Source of the DNA: Nocardia anocheti
GTDB taxonomy: Bacteria; Actinomycetota; Actinomycetes; Mycobacteriales; Mycobacteriaceae
NCBI RefSeq assembly: GCF_029675105.1
Contig: NZ_JAQQFV010000007.1
Coordinates: 248,001 to 312,000, forward strand
DNA length: 64,000 nucleotides
Direction: 5' to 3'
Both the position numbers and the translations under genes were made by a program. Of this stretch, positions 42,111 through 50,720 are shown in pieces (the first letter of the stretch is position 1; the number at the start of each line of letters is the position of its first letter). The notes beneath the pieces are model-generated. The model saw only the letters and a list, made by a program, of their open reading frames with translations. It did not search any database and was not told the DNA's origin.

Positions 42111-43871
42111 ATGTCGAACGATGTCGTAGGCACCTCGGGGGGCACGGACGGAGCCGAGGACGCGGTAGCCCGCCGATCGCCGGGCAAACCCCGGCTGGAC
42201 CTGTTCGTCTTCTGCGCCACCGCGATCGGCACGGTGGCCTTCGTCGTCTGGGGTGTGCTCGACGACGAGAGCCTGGCCTCCTTCGCGAGTTCGGCCCAGC
42301 GCTGGGTCATCACCAATACCGGCTGGCTCTTCGTGCTGGTCGCGACGGCGTTCGTCTTCTTCGTCATCTGGCTGGCGATCAGCCGCTACGGTCGCATCCC
42401 GCTCGGTGACGACGACGAGAAGCCCGAGTTCCGGACCGTCTCCTGGATCGCGATGATGTTCAGCGCGGGCATGGGCATCGGCCTGATGTTCTGGGGCGTC
42501 GCCGAACCGCTGTCGCACTTCGTGAATCCGCCCCCGCACACCGCTGAGCCCGGCAGCCCCGCCGCGGCCGAGGTCGCGATGGCCACCACGCTGTTCCACT
42601 GGACCCTGCACCCCTGGGCGATCTACGCCGTGGCCGGTCTGGCCATCGCCTACGGCACCTTCCGCAAGGGTCGTTCGCAGCTGATCTCCTCGGTGTTCCG
42701 GCCGCTGCTCGGCCGCCGCGCCGAGGGTCTGGGTGGGCGGGCCATCGACATGATGGCCATCTTCGCCACGCTGTTCGGCTCCGCCGCGTCGCTGGGCTTG
42801 GGCGCCTTGCAGATCGGCGCGGGCATGGAGTTCAACGGCTGGATCGACGGGATCGGCAAGGTCGGTCTGGTCGCGATCATCTCGGCGCTGACCGTCGCGT
42901 TCGTGATCTCGGCGGTCTCCGGCGTGGAACGCGGCATCCAGTGGCTGTCCAACATCAATATGGTCCTGGCGCTGGCGATCGCGGCGTTCGTGTTCATCGC
43001 CGGGCCGACGCTGTTCATGCTCAACATGCTGCCGATCTCCCTCGGCGACTACGTCGAGTTCCTGCCCACCATGGCCTCGCGCACCGGCGCGGGCGACGAG
43101 GCGATGAAGGCGTGGCTGTCGAGCTGGACCATCTTCTACTGGGCGTGGTGGATCTCGTGGACCCCGTTCGTCGGCATGTTCATCGCCCGGATCAGCCGGG
43201 GTCGCACCATCCGCCAGTTCGTCACCGGCGTGCTGCTGGTGCCGAGCGCGGTGAGCCTGCTGTGGTTCGCGATCTTCGGCGGCGCGGGCATCGCCGAGCA
43301 GACCGAGCACCACAATCTCACCGAACCCGACGGCACCGTCGACTCCGACAACGCGCTGTTCCATCTCCTGGACCAGTACCCGATCGTCTCGGTGACCACG
43401 ATCGTGGTGATGATCCTGGTCGGCATCTTCTTCGTCTCCGGTGCCGACGCGGCCTCCATCGTCATGGGCACGCTGTCCGAGCGCGGCAGTATCGAACCGT
43501 CCCGGCTGACCGTCATCTTCTGGGGCGCGGCGACCGGCGCCGTCGCCGCGATCATGCTGGTGATCGCCGATTCGGACAATCTCGGTGGTGCGCTCACCGG
43601 TCTGCAGGCGCTGACGACGGTGGTGTCGCTCCCGTTCCTCGTGGTGATGGTGGGCATGTGCGTGTCGCTCTACAAGGACCTGCGCGACGACCCCCTGATC
43701 CTGCGCGCCGACCGCGGAATCGAACTCGTCGAGGTCGCCGTCGACAAGGGCACCGAACTGCACGAGGGCGACTTCTCGCTGGTCACCGAGCCGACCGAGG
43801 AACTCGAGGTGGTGGTGCGGGACGCCGAGGACGTCGTCGCGAAGGGCAAGGAACCGACCGAGCGGGGTTAG
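42111..43871 (+). CDS. BCCT family betaine/carnitine/choline transporter
   Basis: This 586-residue protein has twelve membrane segments and the BCCT signature: M-M-F-S-A-G-M-G-I-G-L-M-F-W-G-V-A-E-P near residues 115-133, and the Trp-rich W-A-W-W-I-S-W-T-P-F-V-G-M-F-I-A-R-I-S-R-G segment near 345-365. It imports a trimethylammonium compound such as glycine betaine, probably with sodium, for osmotic balance. The acidic C-terminal tail of about 70 residues may be an osmosensing extension as in BetP. The start ATG is preceded by GGAAAGGA. No choline-oxidation gene is nearby. Confidence 0.93.
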   Translation: MSNDVVGTSGGTDGAEDAVARRSPGKPRLDLFVFCATAIGTVAFVVWGVLDDESLASFASSAQRWVITNTGWLFVLVATAFVFFVIWLAISRYGRIPLGDDDEKPEFRTVSWIAMMFSAGMGIGLMFWGVAEPLSHFVNPPPHTAEPGSPAAAEVAMATTLFHWTLHPWAIYAVAGLAIAYGTFRKGRSQLISSVFRPLLGRRAEGLGGRAIDMMAIFATLFGSAASLGLGALQIGAGMEFNGWIDGIGKVGLVAIISALTVAFVISAVSGVERGIQWLSNINMVLALAIAAFVFIAGPTLFMLNMLPISLGDYVEFLPTMASRTGAGDEAMKAWLSSWTIFYWAWWISWTPFVGMFIARISRGRTIRQFVTGVLLVPSAVSLLWFAIFGGAGIAEQTEHHNLTEPDGTVDSDNALFHLLDQYPIVSVTTIVVMILVGIFFVSGADAASIVMGTLSERGSIEPSRLTVIFWGAATGAVAAIMLVIADSDNLGGALTGLQALTTVVSLPFLVVMVGMCVSLYKDLRDDPLILRADRGIELVEVAVDKGTELHEGDFSLVTEPTEELEVVVRDAEDVVAKGKEPTERG

Positions 43872-44773
43872 GCCTCGAGCGACCGCGCCGCGGACAGGGC
43901 GAGGCAGTCCCGGCGCAGCCGTTCCCGCAGCGTCGCCGCCGTCTCGGCGATCGCGGCCTGCGCGCGCACGTACTCGGCCCGGCCCGCCGGGGTCTCGATC
44001 CGCACCGGCTCGTACCCGAACTCGCGCAGGTCGTACGGGCTGGCCCGCATGTCGAGTTCGCGTGCGGCGCAGGCGAGTTCGAAGCAGTCGAGCATCAGAT
44101 CGGACCCGATGAGCGGCGCGAGCTTGAAACTCCACTTGTAGATGTCCATGTTCGCGTGCAGACAGCCCGGTTGCTCCCGACGCACCTGGTCGGCCCGGGT
44201 CAGCGGTTCGGCATTGCGACCCACCGCGTCCGGGGTGAAGAACCGGAACGCGTCGAAATGCGTGCACCGCAACGACATCGACTCCACCACCGCATCGGTC
44301 CCCGCGTGCCCCAACCGCAACGGCACCTGCTGATGCCGCACGTCGTCGGTCCGATACACCATCGCCCACTCGTGCAACCCGAAACACGACAGCTGCGCGG
44401 GCCGCCCCGCCGTCGCCCCGAGCAATCCCGCGACGAACTCGACGGTGTCGCCCCGCTTGTCCAGATACGCCGGATCAGCGGTGTAGACGTCCTCACCCAC
44501 CCGGTGATACCCCCGAGCCCCGTCGTACTCGCCCGCATCCCGCAGCCCGACCCCGAACCCCGGATGCCACCGCCGCAACTGCGAGGGTTTGTTGCCGTAG
44601 TAGGTGAACAGAAAATCGATGACCGGATGCGTAGTCCCCGCCGCCCGCCGCTCCAGATACGGCCCCACCAGTCGATCGAGCCGCTCCCGATGCGCCCGCG
44701 CCCGCTCCCGCCACTCGACCGGCGGGAGTACCCGCAGGCCAGGCATCTGATCAGGCAGGCCTACCGTGCTCAC
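43868..44773 (-). CDS. actinobacterial '3-methyladenine DNA glycosylase' family protein
   Basis: This 301-residue protein belongs to an actinobacterial family widely labelled 3-methyladenine DNA glycosylase. Characteristic runs are V-I-D-F-L-F-T-Y-Y-G-N-K-P-S-Q-L-R-R-W-H-P-G near residue 47, F-G-L-H-E-W-A-M-V-Y and G-C-L-H-A-N-M-D-I-Y-K-W-S near residue 215. It has no AlkA helix-hairpin-helix that I can see, so the enzymatic label is unproven. The stop overlaps the convergent BCCT stop by 3 bp. The GTG at 44771-44773 gives the shortest start that keeps the conserved region. Confidence 0.7.
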   Translation of the reverse strand: MSTVGLPDQMPGLRVLPPVEWRERARAHRERLDRLVGPYLERRAAGTTHPVIDFLFTYYGNKPSQLRRWHPGFGVGLRDAGEYDGARGYHRVGEDVYTADPAYLDKRGDTVEFVAGLLGATAGRPAQLSCFGLHEWAMVYRTDDVRHQQVPLRLGHAGTDAVVESMSLRCTHFDAFRFFTPDAVGRNAEPLTRADQVRREQPGCLHANMDIYKWSFKLAPLIGSDLMLDCFELACAARELDMRASPYDLREFGYEPVRIETPAGRAEYVRAQAAIAETAATLRERLRRDCLALSAARSLEA

Positions 44774-44898
44774 CAGACCATTCTGCCGCACCGCCTCGAG
44801 GCACCTGAACGGCCCCGAAACCCCTCCTCCTCCCGATGGCGGGCGCAGGCTCGCGTCGAGGACCGAAATTTGATGTCTGACACGCCTTCGACATGAGT

Positions 44899-45117
44899 TC
44901 ACTGCGAAACCTCGTCGAGGAGGCCGGTGAAGTCGTCGACCTCGTTGAGCGACTCGATGTAGTGGCGCTGCGCGGTTTAGCCGTGACCGGCGTGGTCCAA
45001 CTGCTTGGCGGCGTCTACCGTCAGTACGGCGAGGTATTCGGCAGGGTGCTGGCGTCAGGTGGCGCGTGCCTTCTGAATTGTGCTGGTTGCGAGCAGGCGA
45101 TCGCGACCCTGCTGTAG
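44899..45117 (-). pseudogene. decayed gene remnant
   Basis: The minus strand has one frame with strongly coding-like third positions. It reads H-P-A-E-Y-L-A-V-L-T-V-D-A-A-K-Q-L-D-H-A-G-H-G, then an in-frame TAA (44977-44979), then R-H-Y-I-E-S-L-N-E-V-D-D-F-T-G-L-L-D-E-V-S-Q and a stop. A second in-frame TGA lies at 45055-45057. I take it as a nonsense-broken C-terminus of a lost gene. The 74-codon plus-strand reading over the same bases has poor codon use. The flanks 44774-44898 and 45118-45237 show nothing else. The parent family is not recognised. Confidence 0.45.
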
Positions 45118-45237
45118 AAAGCGGGCGGGTGATCAGGATCGTGGCGACCGATGGTCAGAGATGATGCAGCGAAGAGTTCGATACCGATTTGTTTGCTCGC
45201 GGGGCGAATTGTGTCTTCCCTGGCGATGGAATGCGCA

Positions 45238-45981
45238 CTAGAGATACGTCTTGTCGGGGTGTCCCCGATCGTAGGCTGAATCCCTGTGGTGCATTATGCC
45301 CTCGACGAGGAGTTCTGCGATCATCGCGGTTCGCGCGGCGACATCGAGGTCGTCGTCGAACTCGAGCGGTGGGTGTGCGGTGACGAAATGTCTGATCCGA
45401 GGAAACAGGCGGAATCTCTTGTGGTAGAGATTGATCGACCGTTGCACTCCCCATTGGGAGATGAGAACGACCGGAACGTCCGGGTTCGATTGCGCCAGGC
45501 GGGCGGCGCCGGTTTTCAGTGGTCCGGGCATTCCTTCGGGATCTCGGGTGATGGTCCCCTCCGGCATGATCACGACGATCTGTCCGGCTCGCAGGGCTGC
45601 GGAAGCGGCCTGGAAGGCCTCGCCGGGAGTGCCCTCGCGATCGACCGGGATCTGCTCGGCAGCCCGCAGCACCACGCCGGGGAACCCCGTGAACGCTTCA
45701 CGCTTGGCGAGGAAATGCGGACTTCGACCGGCGTCCACGAGGAACCGCCCGATCAGCAACGGGTCGATGTGGGATACGTGATTGCACACGATGATCGCCG
45801 GTCCCGTGCTCGGGATGTTCTCGAATCCACGGGATCGCATCGAGACGAGCGATCGCGCCAGGGGATGTAGAACCAGGTAGACGACACTCCACCACGGATT
45901 GAACCGCTCTCCTGTGACGACTCGCCATGGCCAGCCGAAAGTTCGTGGCGGATGAATATCGCAGTCGTTGTCCGGCGTCAT
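45238..45981 (-). CDS. 1-acyl-glycerol-3-phosphate acyltransferase-like protein
   Basis: This 247-residue PlsC-type acyltransferase has the catalytic H-x4-D box (N-H-V-S-H-I-D, His68 and Asp73) and the acceptor-binding P-E-G-T-I-T motif near residue 150. It would transfer an acyl group to lysophosphatidic acid or another alcohol at the inner membrane. The ATG overlaps the stop of the CoA-transferase B subunit (ATGA), so it is co-translated with scoAB. That linkage is unusual and may reflect recycling of acyl-CoA, or simple operon hitchhiking. Confidence 0.87.
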   Translation of the reverse strand: MTPDNDCDIHPPRTFGWPWRVVTGERFNPWWSVVYLVLHPLARSLVSMRSRGFENIPSTGPAIIVCNHVSHIDPLLIGRFLVDAGRSPHFLAKREAFTGFPGVVLRAAEQIPVDREGTPGEAFQAASAALRAGQIVVIMPEGTITRDPEGMPGPLKTGAARLAQSNPDVPVVLISQWGVQRSINLYHKRFRLFPRIRHFVTAHPPLEFDDDLDVAARTAMIAELLVEGIMHHRDSAYDRGHPDKTYL

Positions 45982-46628
45982 CGGTCGGCTGTCTCCAGCG
46001 CGACCGTGTAATCGGCACCGGTAGCGTGCCGGATCTCGGATTCCCCTACGCCGGGCGCGGTTTCGACGAGAACCAGTCCGGTCGGTCCGACATCGAAGAC
46101 GGCCAGGTCGGTGATGATGCGGTGCACACAGCCCGTTCCGGTCAACGGCAGGCTGCACTCCTCGACGATCTTGGGTTCGCCGCTGCGCGAGCAGTGGTCC
46201 ATCATCACGATGACCCGTTTCGCGCCGTGGACCAGGTCCATCGCGCCACCCATGCCCTTGACCATCTTGCCCGGGATCATCCAATTCGCCAGATCGCCGC
46301 GTGCGCTGACCTGCATGGCGCCGAGAACAGCGACATCGACGCAGCCACCGCGGATCATGCCGAAGGACTGCGCCGAGTCGAAGTAGGAAGCGCCGGGCAG
46401 GACGGTGATCGTCTCCTTGCCCGCGTTGATCAATTCGGGGTCGACTTCGGCCTCTGCCGGATAGGGGCCGACGCCGAGGACGCCGTTCTCCGAGTGCAGG
46501 ACGACGGTCACGTCGTCGGCGAGGTGGTTGGGGACCAGGGTGGGCATGCCGATCCCGAGATTGACGTACTGGCCGTCGTGCAGCTCGGCGGCGACGCGCG
46601 CGGCCAGCTCGTTGCGGGTGCGACTCAT
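45978..46628 (-). CDS. 3-oxoacid (3-oxoadipate) CoA-transferase subunit B
   Basis: This 216-residue subunit has N-L-G-I-G-M-P-T near the start and the catalytic glutamate Glu47 in S-E-N-G-V-L-G, which forms the glutamyl-CoA intermediate in family I CoA-transferases. With subunit A it moves CoA from succinyl-CoA to a 3-oxoacid. The divergent thiolase and PcaR-like regulator, and the nearby maleylacetate reductase, favour 3-oxoadipate (PcaJ role). Acetoacetate (ScoB) remains possible because the sequences are alike. It overlaps subunit A by ATGA. Confidence 0.9.
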   Translation of the reverse strand: MSRTRNELAARVAAELHDGQYVNLGIGMPTLVPNHLADDVTVVLHSENGVLGVGPYPAEAEVDPELINAGKETITVLPGASYFDSAQSFGMIRGGCVDVAVLGAMQVSARGDLANWMIPGKMVKGMGGAMDLVHGAKRVIVMMDHCSRSGEPKIVEECSLPLTGTGCVHRIITDLAVFDVGPTGLVLVETAPGVGESEIRHATGADYTVALETADR

Positions 46629-47371
46629 GCGCGGACCGTCCTGTTCTCGATGCCGACCTCGACCTTGCCGACGTGCACGACCCGCTGGATGTGGATACCG
46701 GGGGTGTGGATCTCGTCGGGATCGATGTCACCGGGCTCGACCAGCTCCTCGACCTGGGCGATGGTGATGCGTCCGGCCGCGGCGGCGGGCGGGTTGAAAT
46801 TGCGTGCGCTGCGCCGGTAGACGAGATTGCCGTGGCGGTCGCCCTTCCAGGCGTGGACCAGCGCGAAATCGGTGACTATCGCCTGTTCGAGTACGTAACG
46901 CACCCCGTCGAAGACGCGGGTCTCCTTGGCTGGGCTCGCCAGCGCGATTCCGCCGCTCCCGTCATAGCGCAAGGGCAGGCCGCCTTCGGCGACCTGGGTT
47001 CCGACGCCCGCCGGGGTGTAGAACGCGGGAATGCCCGCACCACCGGCGCGCATGCGCTCGGCCAGTGTCCCCTGGGGTGTCAGTTCGACTTCGAGTTCGC
47101 CCGCCAGGAACTGTCGGGCGAACTCGGCGTTCGATCCGACATAGGAGCTGGTCGTGCGGCGGATCCGGTGTGCTTCGAGCAGGATGCCCAGCCCGGACCC
47201 GGCGGTGCCGCAGTTGTTGCTGACCACCTCGAGCTCGGAGGCGCCTTGGGCGAGTACGGCGTCGATGAGTGCCTGGGGCACCCCGACGAGCCCGAACCCG
47301 CCGACCGCGAGCGAGGCGCCGTCGTGGATATCGGCGACGGCCGCGGCTGCCGTCGCAATGACTTTGTCCAT
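46625..47371 (-). CDS. 3-oxoacid (3-oxoadipate) CoA-transferase subunit A
   Basis: This 248-residue subunit begins M-D-K-V-I and carries V-G-G-F-G-L-V-G-V-P (residues 22-31), the CoA-binding glycine-rich turn of the family, plus G-G-A-G-I-P-A-F-Y-T-P-A-G-V-G-T near residues 110-125. It works with subunit B encoded just downstream. It is divergent from the IclR regulator across a region with a repeated GTTCGC operator, so induction by an aromatic-pathway metabolite is likely. Confidence 0.9.
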   Translation of the reverse strand: MDKVIATAAAAVADIHDGASLAVGGFGLVGVPQALIDAVLAQGASELEVVSNNCGTAGSGLGILLEAHRIRRTTSSYVGSNAEFARQFLAGELEVELTPQGTLAERMRAGGAGIPAFYTPAGVGTQVAEGGLPLRYDGSGGIALASPAKETRVFDGVRYVLEQAIVTDFALVHAWKGDRHGNLVYRRSARNFNPPAAAAGRITIAQVEELVEPGDIDPDEIHTPGIHIQRVVHVGKVEVGIENRTVRA

Positions 47372-47395
47372 CACGGCACCGATACTAGACGAAAA

Positions 47396-47429
47396 GTTCG
47401 CAATGAGTACACTCGTTCGCATGGCGAAC
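47396..47429. promoter_or_regulatory. three-repeat IclR (PcaR/PobR-type) operator
   Basis: GTTCGC occurs at 47396-47401 and 47415-47420, with the inverted copy GCGAAC at 47424-47429. One direct plus one inverted repeat matches the arrangement known for PcaU/PobR-type IclR regulators. It lies between the divergent CoA-transferase and iclR genes. Confidence 0.6.
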
Positions 47430-47583
47430 ACGACGATCGTCGTGGGGGGTGGATGCGACCGGTCGGCAGCTGCCGCGCCGGATCCTCTTCGCGCGCGTCC
47501 GCGCCGTAGCCTCAGCCCGATGGACCGATGTCCGCCGCGGGGTGGATGCAGCCGAGTCCATCGGGAGAGGAGTCACGGCAGTC

Positions 47584-48363
47584 ATGACCGAGCCGTCACC
47601 GGATTACGTGCAGTCCCTCGGGCGAGGCCTGGCCGTCATCCGATCGTTCGATGCCGACCATCCGCGGCGCACACTCAGCGAAGTCGCCGCCGCCACCGAC
47701 CTGACGCGGGCGACCGCGCGCCGATTCCTGCTCACCCTGGTCGAGCTCGGTTACGTGCGCACCGACGGCAGTCAGTTCTGGCTCACGCCAAGGGTTCTCG
47801 AGCTCGGCTACAGCTTCCTGTCGAGCTTGTCACTGCCCGAGCTGGCCGGCCCGCATCTCGAGGCGCTGGCCGAGAACGTTCGCGAGTCCACCTCGGTGTC
47901 GATCCTGGACGGCACCGACATCGTCTACGTCGCCCGCGTGCCGGTGAGCCGGATCATGACCGTCTCGATCGATATCGGCACCCGCTTTCCCGCCTTCGCC
48001 ACCTCGATGGGACGGGTCCTGCTCGCCGATCTGCCCACCGAGGGGTTGGACCGTTACCTCGCCGAGGCCGACCTGACACCGATCACGCCGAGCACCGTCA
48101 CCACCGCGGCGCAACTGCGTGCCGAGCTGGAACGGGTTCGTGCCGACGGGTACTGCGTGGTCGACCAGGAACTCGAAGAGGGTTTGCGGTCGATGGCCGC
48201 TCCGATCCGCGATCAGCACGGAACGGTCGTCGCCGCGGTGAACATCTCCACTCACGCCGCTCGCTACTCCATGGGCGAGGTCCGTGCCCGCCTGATACCC
48301 GCATTGCTCGAGACCAGCGCCGCGATCGAGCACGACCTGACACAGATTCGTTCCAACACCTGA
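47584..48363 (+). CDS. IclR family regulator (PcaR/PobR-like)
   Basis: This 259-residue protein has an N-terminal winged HTH (T-L-S-E-V-A-A-A-T-D-L-T-R-A-T-A-R-R-F-L-L-T-L near residues 35-57) and an IclR ligand domain with V-Y-V-A-R-V-P, S-M-G-R-V-L-L-A and a final A-A-V-N-I-S-T-H. The opening Y-V-Q-S-L-G-R-G-L-A-V-I is typical of the Pca subgroup that senses 3-oxoadipate or protocatechuate. The ATG has GGGAGAGGAG upstream. It precedes the thiolase by 15 bp and probably controls both directions. Confidence 0.9.
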   Translation: MTEPSPDYVQSLGRGLAVIRSFDADHPRRTLSEVAAATDLTRATARRFLLTLVELGYVRTDGSQFWLTPRVLELGYSFLSSLSLPELAGPHLEALAENVRESTSVSILDGTDIVYVARVPVSRIMTVSIDIGTRFPAFATSMGRVLLADLPTEGLDRYLAEADLTPITPSTVTTAAQLRAELERVRADGYCVVDQELEEGLRSMAAPIRDQHGTVVAAVNISTHAARYSMGEVRARLIPALLETSAAIEHDLTQIRSNT

Positions 48364-48378
48364 CTACGAGGAAGTTCC

Positions 48379-49587
48379 ATGCCCGAAGCTGTCATCTGCC
48401 AACCCCTGCGCACCCCGGTCGGCCGGTTCGGCGGCGTCTTCAAAGACCTCACCGCACAGGACCTGGCCGCCACGGTGATCACCGAGCTGATCACGCGCAC
48501 CGGCCTGGCTGCCGAGCACATCGACGACGTCATCCTGGGGCAGGCCTCGCCCAATGGTGAGGCGCCCGCGATCGGGCGTATCGCCGCGCTCGACGCGGGA
48601 CTGGGTGTCGGTGTGCCGGGGCTCCAGGTGGACCGGCGCTGCGGATCGGGTCTGCAAGCGGTGTTGCAGGCGTGCATGCAGGTGCAGTCCGGTGGCAGTG
48701 ATCTCGTGCTGGCCGGTGGGGTGGAGTCGATGAGCCGCACCGAGTTCTATTCCGACAGTATTCGCTGGGGCGTCCGTGGCGATGGCCCGGTGCTGCACGA
48801 TCGCCTGGCCCGAGCTCGGATCACCGCCGGTGGCAGGAACTTTCCCGTGCCCGGCGGCATGATCGAAACGGCGGAGAATTTGCGCGCCCAGTTCCGCATC
48901 ACCCGCACCGATCAGGACGCGCTGGCCGTGCAATCGCACCGGCGGGCGGTCGCCGCCCAGCGCGAGGGGCGCTTCGATGCCGAGATGGTGCCGGTCACGG
49001 TGCCACGGCGCCATCAGGATCCGATCCGGGTGAGTGTCGACGAGCATCCCCGGGCCGATACCGACATCCACACGCTGGGTCGTCTGCGGCCCCTGCGCGC
49101 CGCCGTGGACACTGATGCCACGGTCACCGCGGGCAACTCCAGCGGTCAGAACGACGGCGCGGCCGTGTGCATCGTGACCACCCCGCGGCGCGCCGAAGTG
49201 CTCGGACTGCGGCCGATGGCGAGGCTCGCCTCGTGGGCGGTCGCCGGTGTGCCACCGGCCACCATGGGCATCGGACCGGTCCCGGCGACCGACAAGGCGC
49301 TGGCCAGGCTGGATCTCACACTCGACGATATGGACGTCATCGAGCTGAACGAGGCCTTCGCCGCGCAGACCCTGGCCGTCCTGCGAAGCTGGAAGGTCGA
49401 ACCCGACGACCCGCGGATCAATCCCAACGGGTCGGGAATCTCCCTCGGGCATCCGGTCGGCGCCACCGGCGCCCGCCTCCTGGCCACGCTGCTTCACGAA
49501 TTGTCGCGTAGGGGCGGTCGATACGGGCTGGAAACCATGTGCATCGGTGGCGGGCAGGGATTGGCGGCCGTTTTCGAGCGACTCTGA
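48379..49587 (+). CDS. thiolase (3-oxoadipyl-CoA/acetyl-CoA acetyltransferase)
   Basis: This 402-residue thiolase has the nucleophilic Cys88 (R-R-C-G-S-G), G-H-P-V-G-A-T-G-A near residue 355 and C-I-G-G-G-Q-G near residue 390. N-E-A-F-A is also present. In this setting it would cleave 3-oxoadipyl-CoA to succinyl-CoA and acetyl-CoA (PcaF role), following the CoA-transferase. Residues after the first catalytic region are shorter than in many acetoacetyl-CoA thiolases. It shares transcription with the IclR gene and ends at a strong terminator. Confidence 0.9.
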   Translation: MPEAVICQPLRTPVGRFGGVFKDLTAQDLAATVITELITRTGLAAEHIDDVILGQASPNGEAPAIGRIAALDAGLGVGVPGLQVDRRCGSGLQAVLQACMQVQSGGSDLVLAGGVESMSRTEFYSDSIRWGVRGDGPVLHDRLARARITAGGRNFPVPGGMIETAENLRAQFRITRTDQDALAVQSHRRAVAAQREGRFDAEMVPVTVPRRHQDPIRVSVDEHPRADTDIHTLGRLRPLRAAVDTDATVTAGNSSGQNDGAAVCIVTTPRRAEVLGLRPMARLASWAVAGVPPATMGIGPVPATDKALARLDLTLDDMDVIELNEAFAAQTLAVLRSWKVEPDDPRINPNGSGISLGHPVGATGARLLATLLHELSRRGGRYGLETMCIGGGQGLAAVFERL

Positions 49588-49594
49588 TCCGCCT

Positions 49595-49633
49595 CCGCGG
49601 TCGATCGCGGCTAGGAGTCGCGATCGACCGCGG
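49595..49633. terminator. bidirectional terminator overlapping a stop codon
   Basis: Perfect 15-bp arms (49595-49609 and 49619-49633) with a nine-base loop lie between the convergent thiolase and XRE-cupin genes. The hairpin spans the XRE stop codon. Confidence 0.75.
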
Positions 49634-50339
49634 GCCCCCGCGCGACCGTGCTGCCCAGCAGATCGAGGGCGTCCACCGCGCTGTTCACTCGGGGTGAACC
49701 CGGCGACGGTGCATCGCCGAGCTGGGCTGCCACCCACTCCCGGGTCGGACCGGGCTGGTGGCGACCGGACACGAACCACACGCCTCGCGCGGGTCGCTCT
49801 GTCTGGTTGACGTACATATGGGGGCGGGTGGAGTCGAACCAGAGCGAATCACCGGCGGTGATCGTGTACTTGTCGAAGCCGAGCAACAGGGTCAGCTCCC
49901 CGGTGAACAGGTAGGCGTACTCGGTTCCCGAGTGCCGCATGGGCATCCGGTCGACCGAGCTCGCCGCACCCGGTTCGTAGGTGACCAGCAGGGCATCCAC
50001 ATCTGATTCCGGACCGACGGCAAGTTTCTCCCACCGCACGCCGTTGGCCATCTCGAGCACCGGATTGTCCACGCCTCGCTGGACAACCGGCACCGCGGCG
50101 CGATTCGACGACTCGGCGTGCTCGGCGGCTCGGCGGTGGCCGATACCCAGTAGCTCGTCCAGGGACATCTCGAGGTGGTTGACCAGCGCGTAGAGAGTGC
50201 TCACCGAGGGCTGGGACTTGTTGTTCTCGATCTGGGACAGCTGGCTGGCCGAAATGCCGACCGCCGCGGCCACCCCGCGCAAGCTCGAGCCGCGATCCAA
50301 GCGCGCCTGTTTCAGCGCGGGGCCGATCCTGTCCTGCAT
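49611..50339 (-). CDS. XRE-cupin transcriptional regulator
   Basis: This 242-residue protein has an XRE-type HTH (residues 8-60: G-S-S-L-R-G-V-A-A-A-V-G-I-S-A-S-Q-L-S-Q-I-E, then Q-P-S-V-S-T-L) and a C-terminal cupin_2 sensor domain (about 150-215; M-P-M-R-H-S-G-T-E-Y-A-Y and G-D-S-L-W-F-D-S-T-R-P-H). The ATG at 50337-50339 starts just before the HTH; upstream in-frame codons run through the operator region and are not used. It is divergent from the hydroxyquinol operon and probably represses it. The cupin may sense a pathway intermediate. Confidence 0.88.
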   Translation of the reverse strand: MQDRIGPALKQARLDRGSSLRGVAAAVGISASQLSQIENNKSQPSVSTLYALVNHLEMSLDELLGIGHRRAAEHAESSNRAAVPVVQRGVDNPVLEMANGVRWEKLAVGPESDVDALLVTYEPGAASSVDRMPMRHSGTEYAYLFTGELTLLLGFDKYTITAGDSLWFDSTRPHMYVNQTERPARGVWFVSGRHQPGPTREWVAAQLGDAPSPGSPRVNSAVDALDLLGSTVARGPAVDRDS

Positions 50340-50372
50340 CAGCGCACCCCTAGTCTGCTCGTCAACCAACAA

Positions 50373-50389
50373 TGAACGATAGCCGTTCA
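50373..50389. promoter_or_regulatory. operator near the XRE-cupin start
   Basis: TGAACG (50373-50378) and CGTTCA (50384-50389) are perfect arms around ATAGC, 34 bp before the regulator gene, well placed for autoregulation. Confidence 0.5.
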
Positions 50390-50529
50390 CTGGTGATGAA
50401 CTTACTCCGAGAGTCCGGCTCGCACCTCTATCCCGCATTCTCCGGCGATATAGGCAGTCGACACAGGTTCTGGCAGGCAATCGCGTGCTGCCTGGAATGC
50501 TTCTCATGCTGCTCCGCGATCTTCAGTGG

Positions 50530-50566
50530 TTGACATCACTCAACATATGTTCAATGATACTGAACA
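50530..50566 (+). promoter_or_regulatory. promoter and overlapping operator of the catabolic operon
   Basis: TTGACA (50530-50535) is a consensus -35. After 17 bp comes AATGAT (50553-50558) as a -10. The repeat TGTTCA (50548-50553) / TGAACA (50561-50566) straddles the -10, so a bound repressor would block transcription. Confidence 0.55.
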
Positions 50567-50720
50567 CATCCGGCGGGTGTTCTCGCCCCGTTTCCTGTCA
50601 TCGACGACGAAGGAGCCCTGTGTTCTCTCCTCCTGCAGACCCAGGTTCGACCCGGCGTCCGCGGCGTATCGCCGCGGCGTTCGGGATCGCTGTTTTCGTT
50701 TCCGCGCAGCGAGGAACGTC

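Larger units (their letters stand above)
50340..50720. promoter_or_regulatory. divergent control region of the hydroxyquinol operon
   Basis: This 381-bp gap separates the XRE-cupin regulator from the catabolic operon. It contains two inverted repeats (50373-50389 and 50548-50566) built from TGAAC/GTTCA half-sites, each with a seven-base gap, and a promoter reading right. From 50567 to 50720 I see only an untranslated leader with no small gene I trust. Confidence 0.55.

Noticed and set aside
44893..45117. 74-residue plus-strand gene candidate
   Set aside because: No ribosome-binding site, poor third-position GC, and the minus strand over the same bases looks like a decayed gene.
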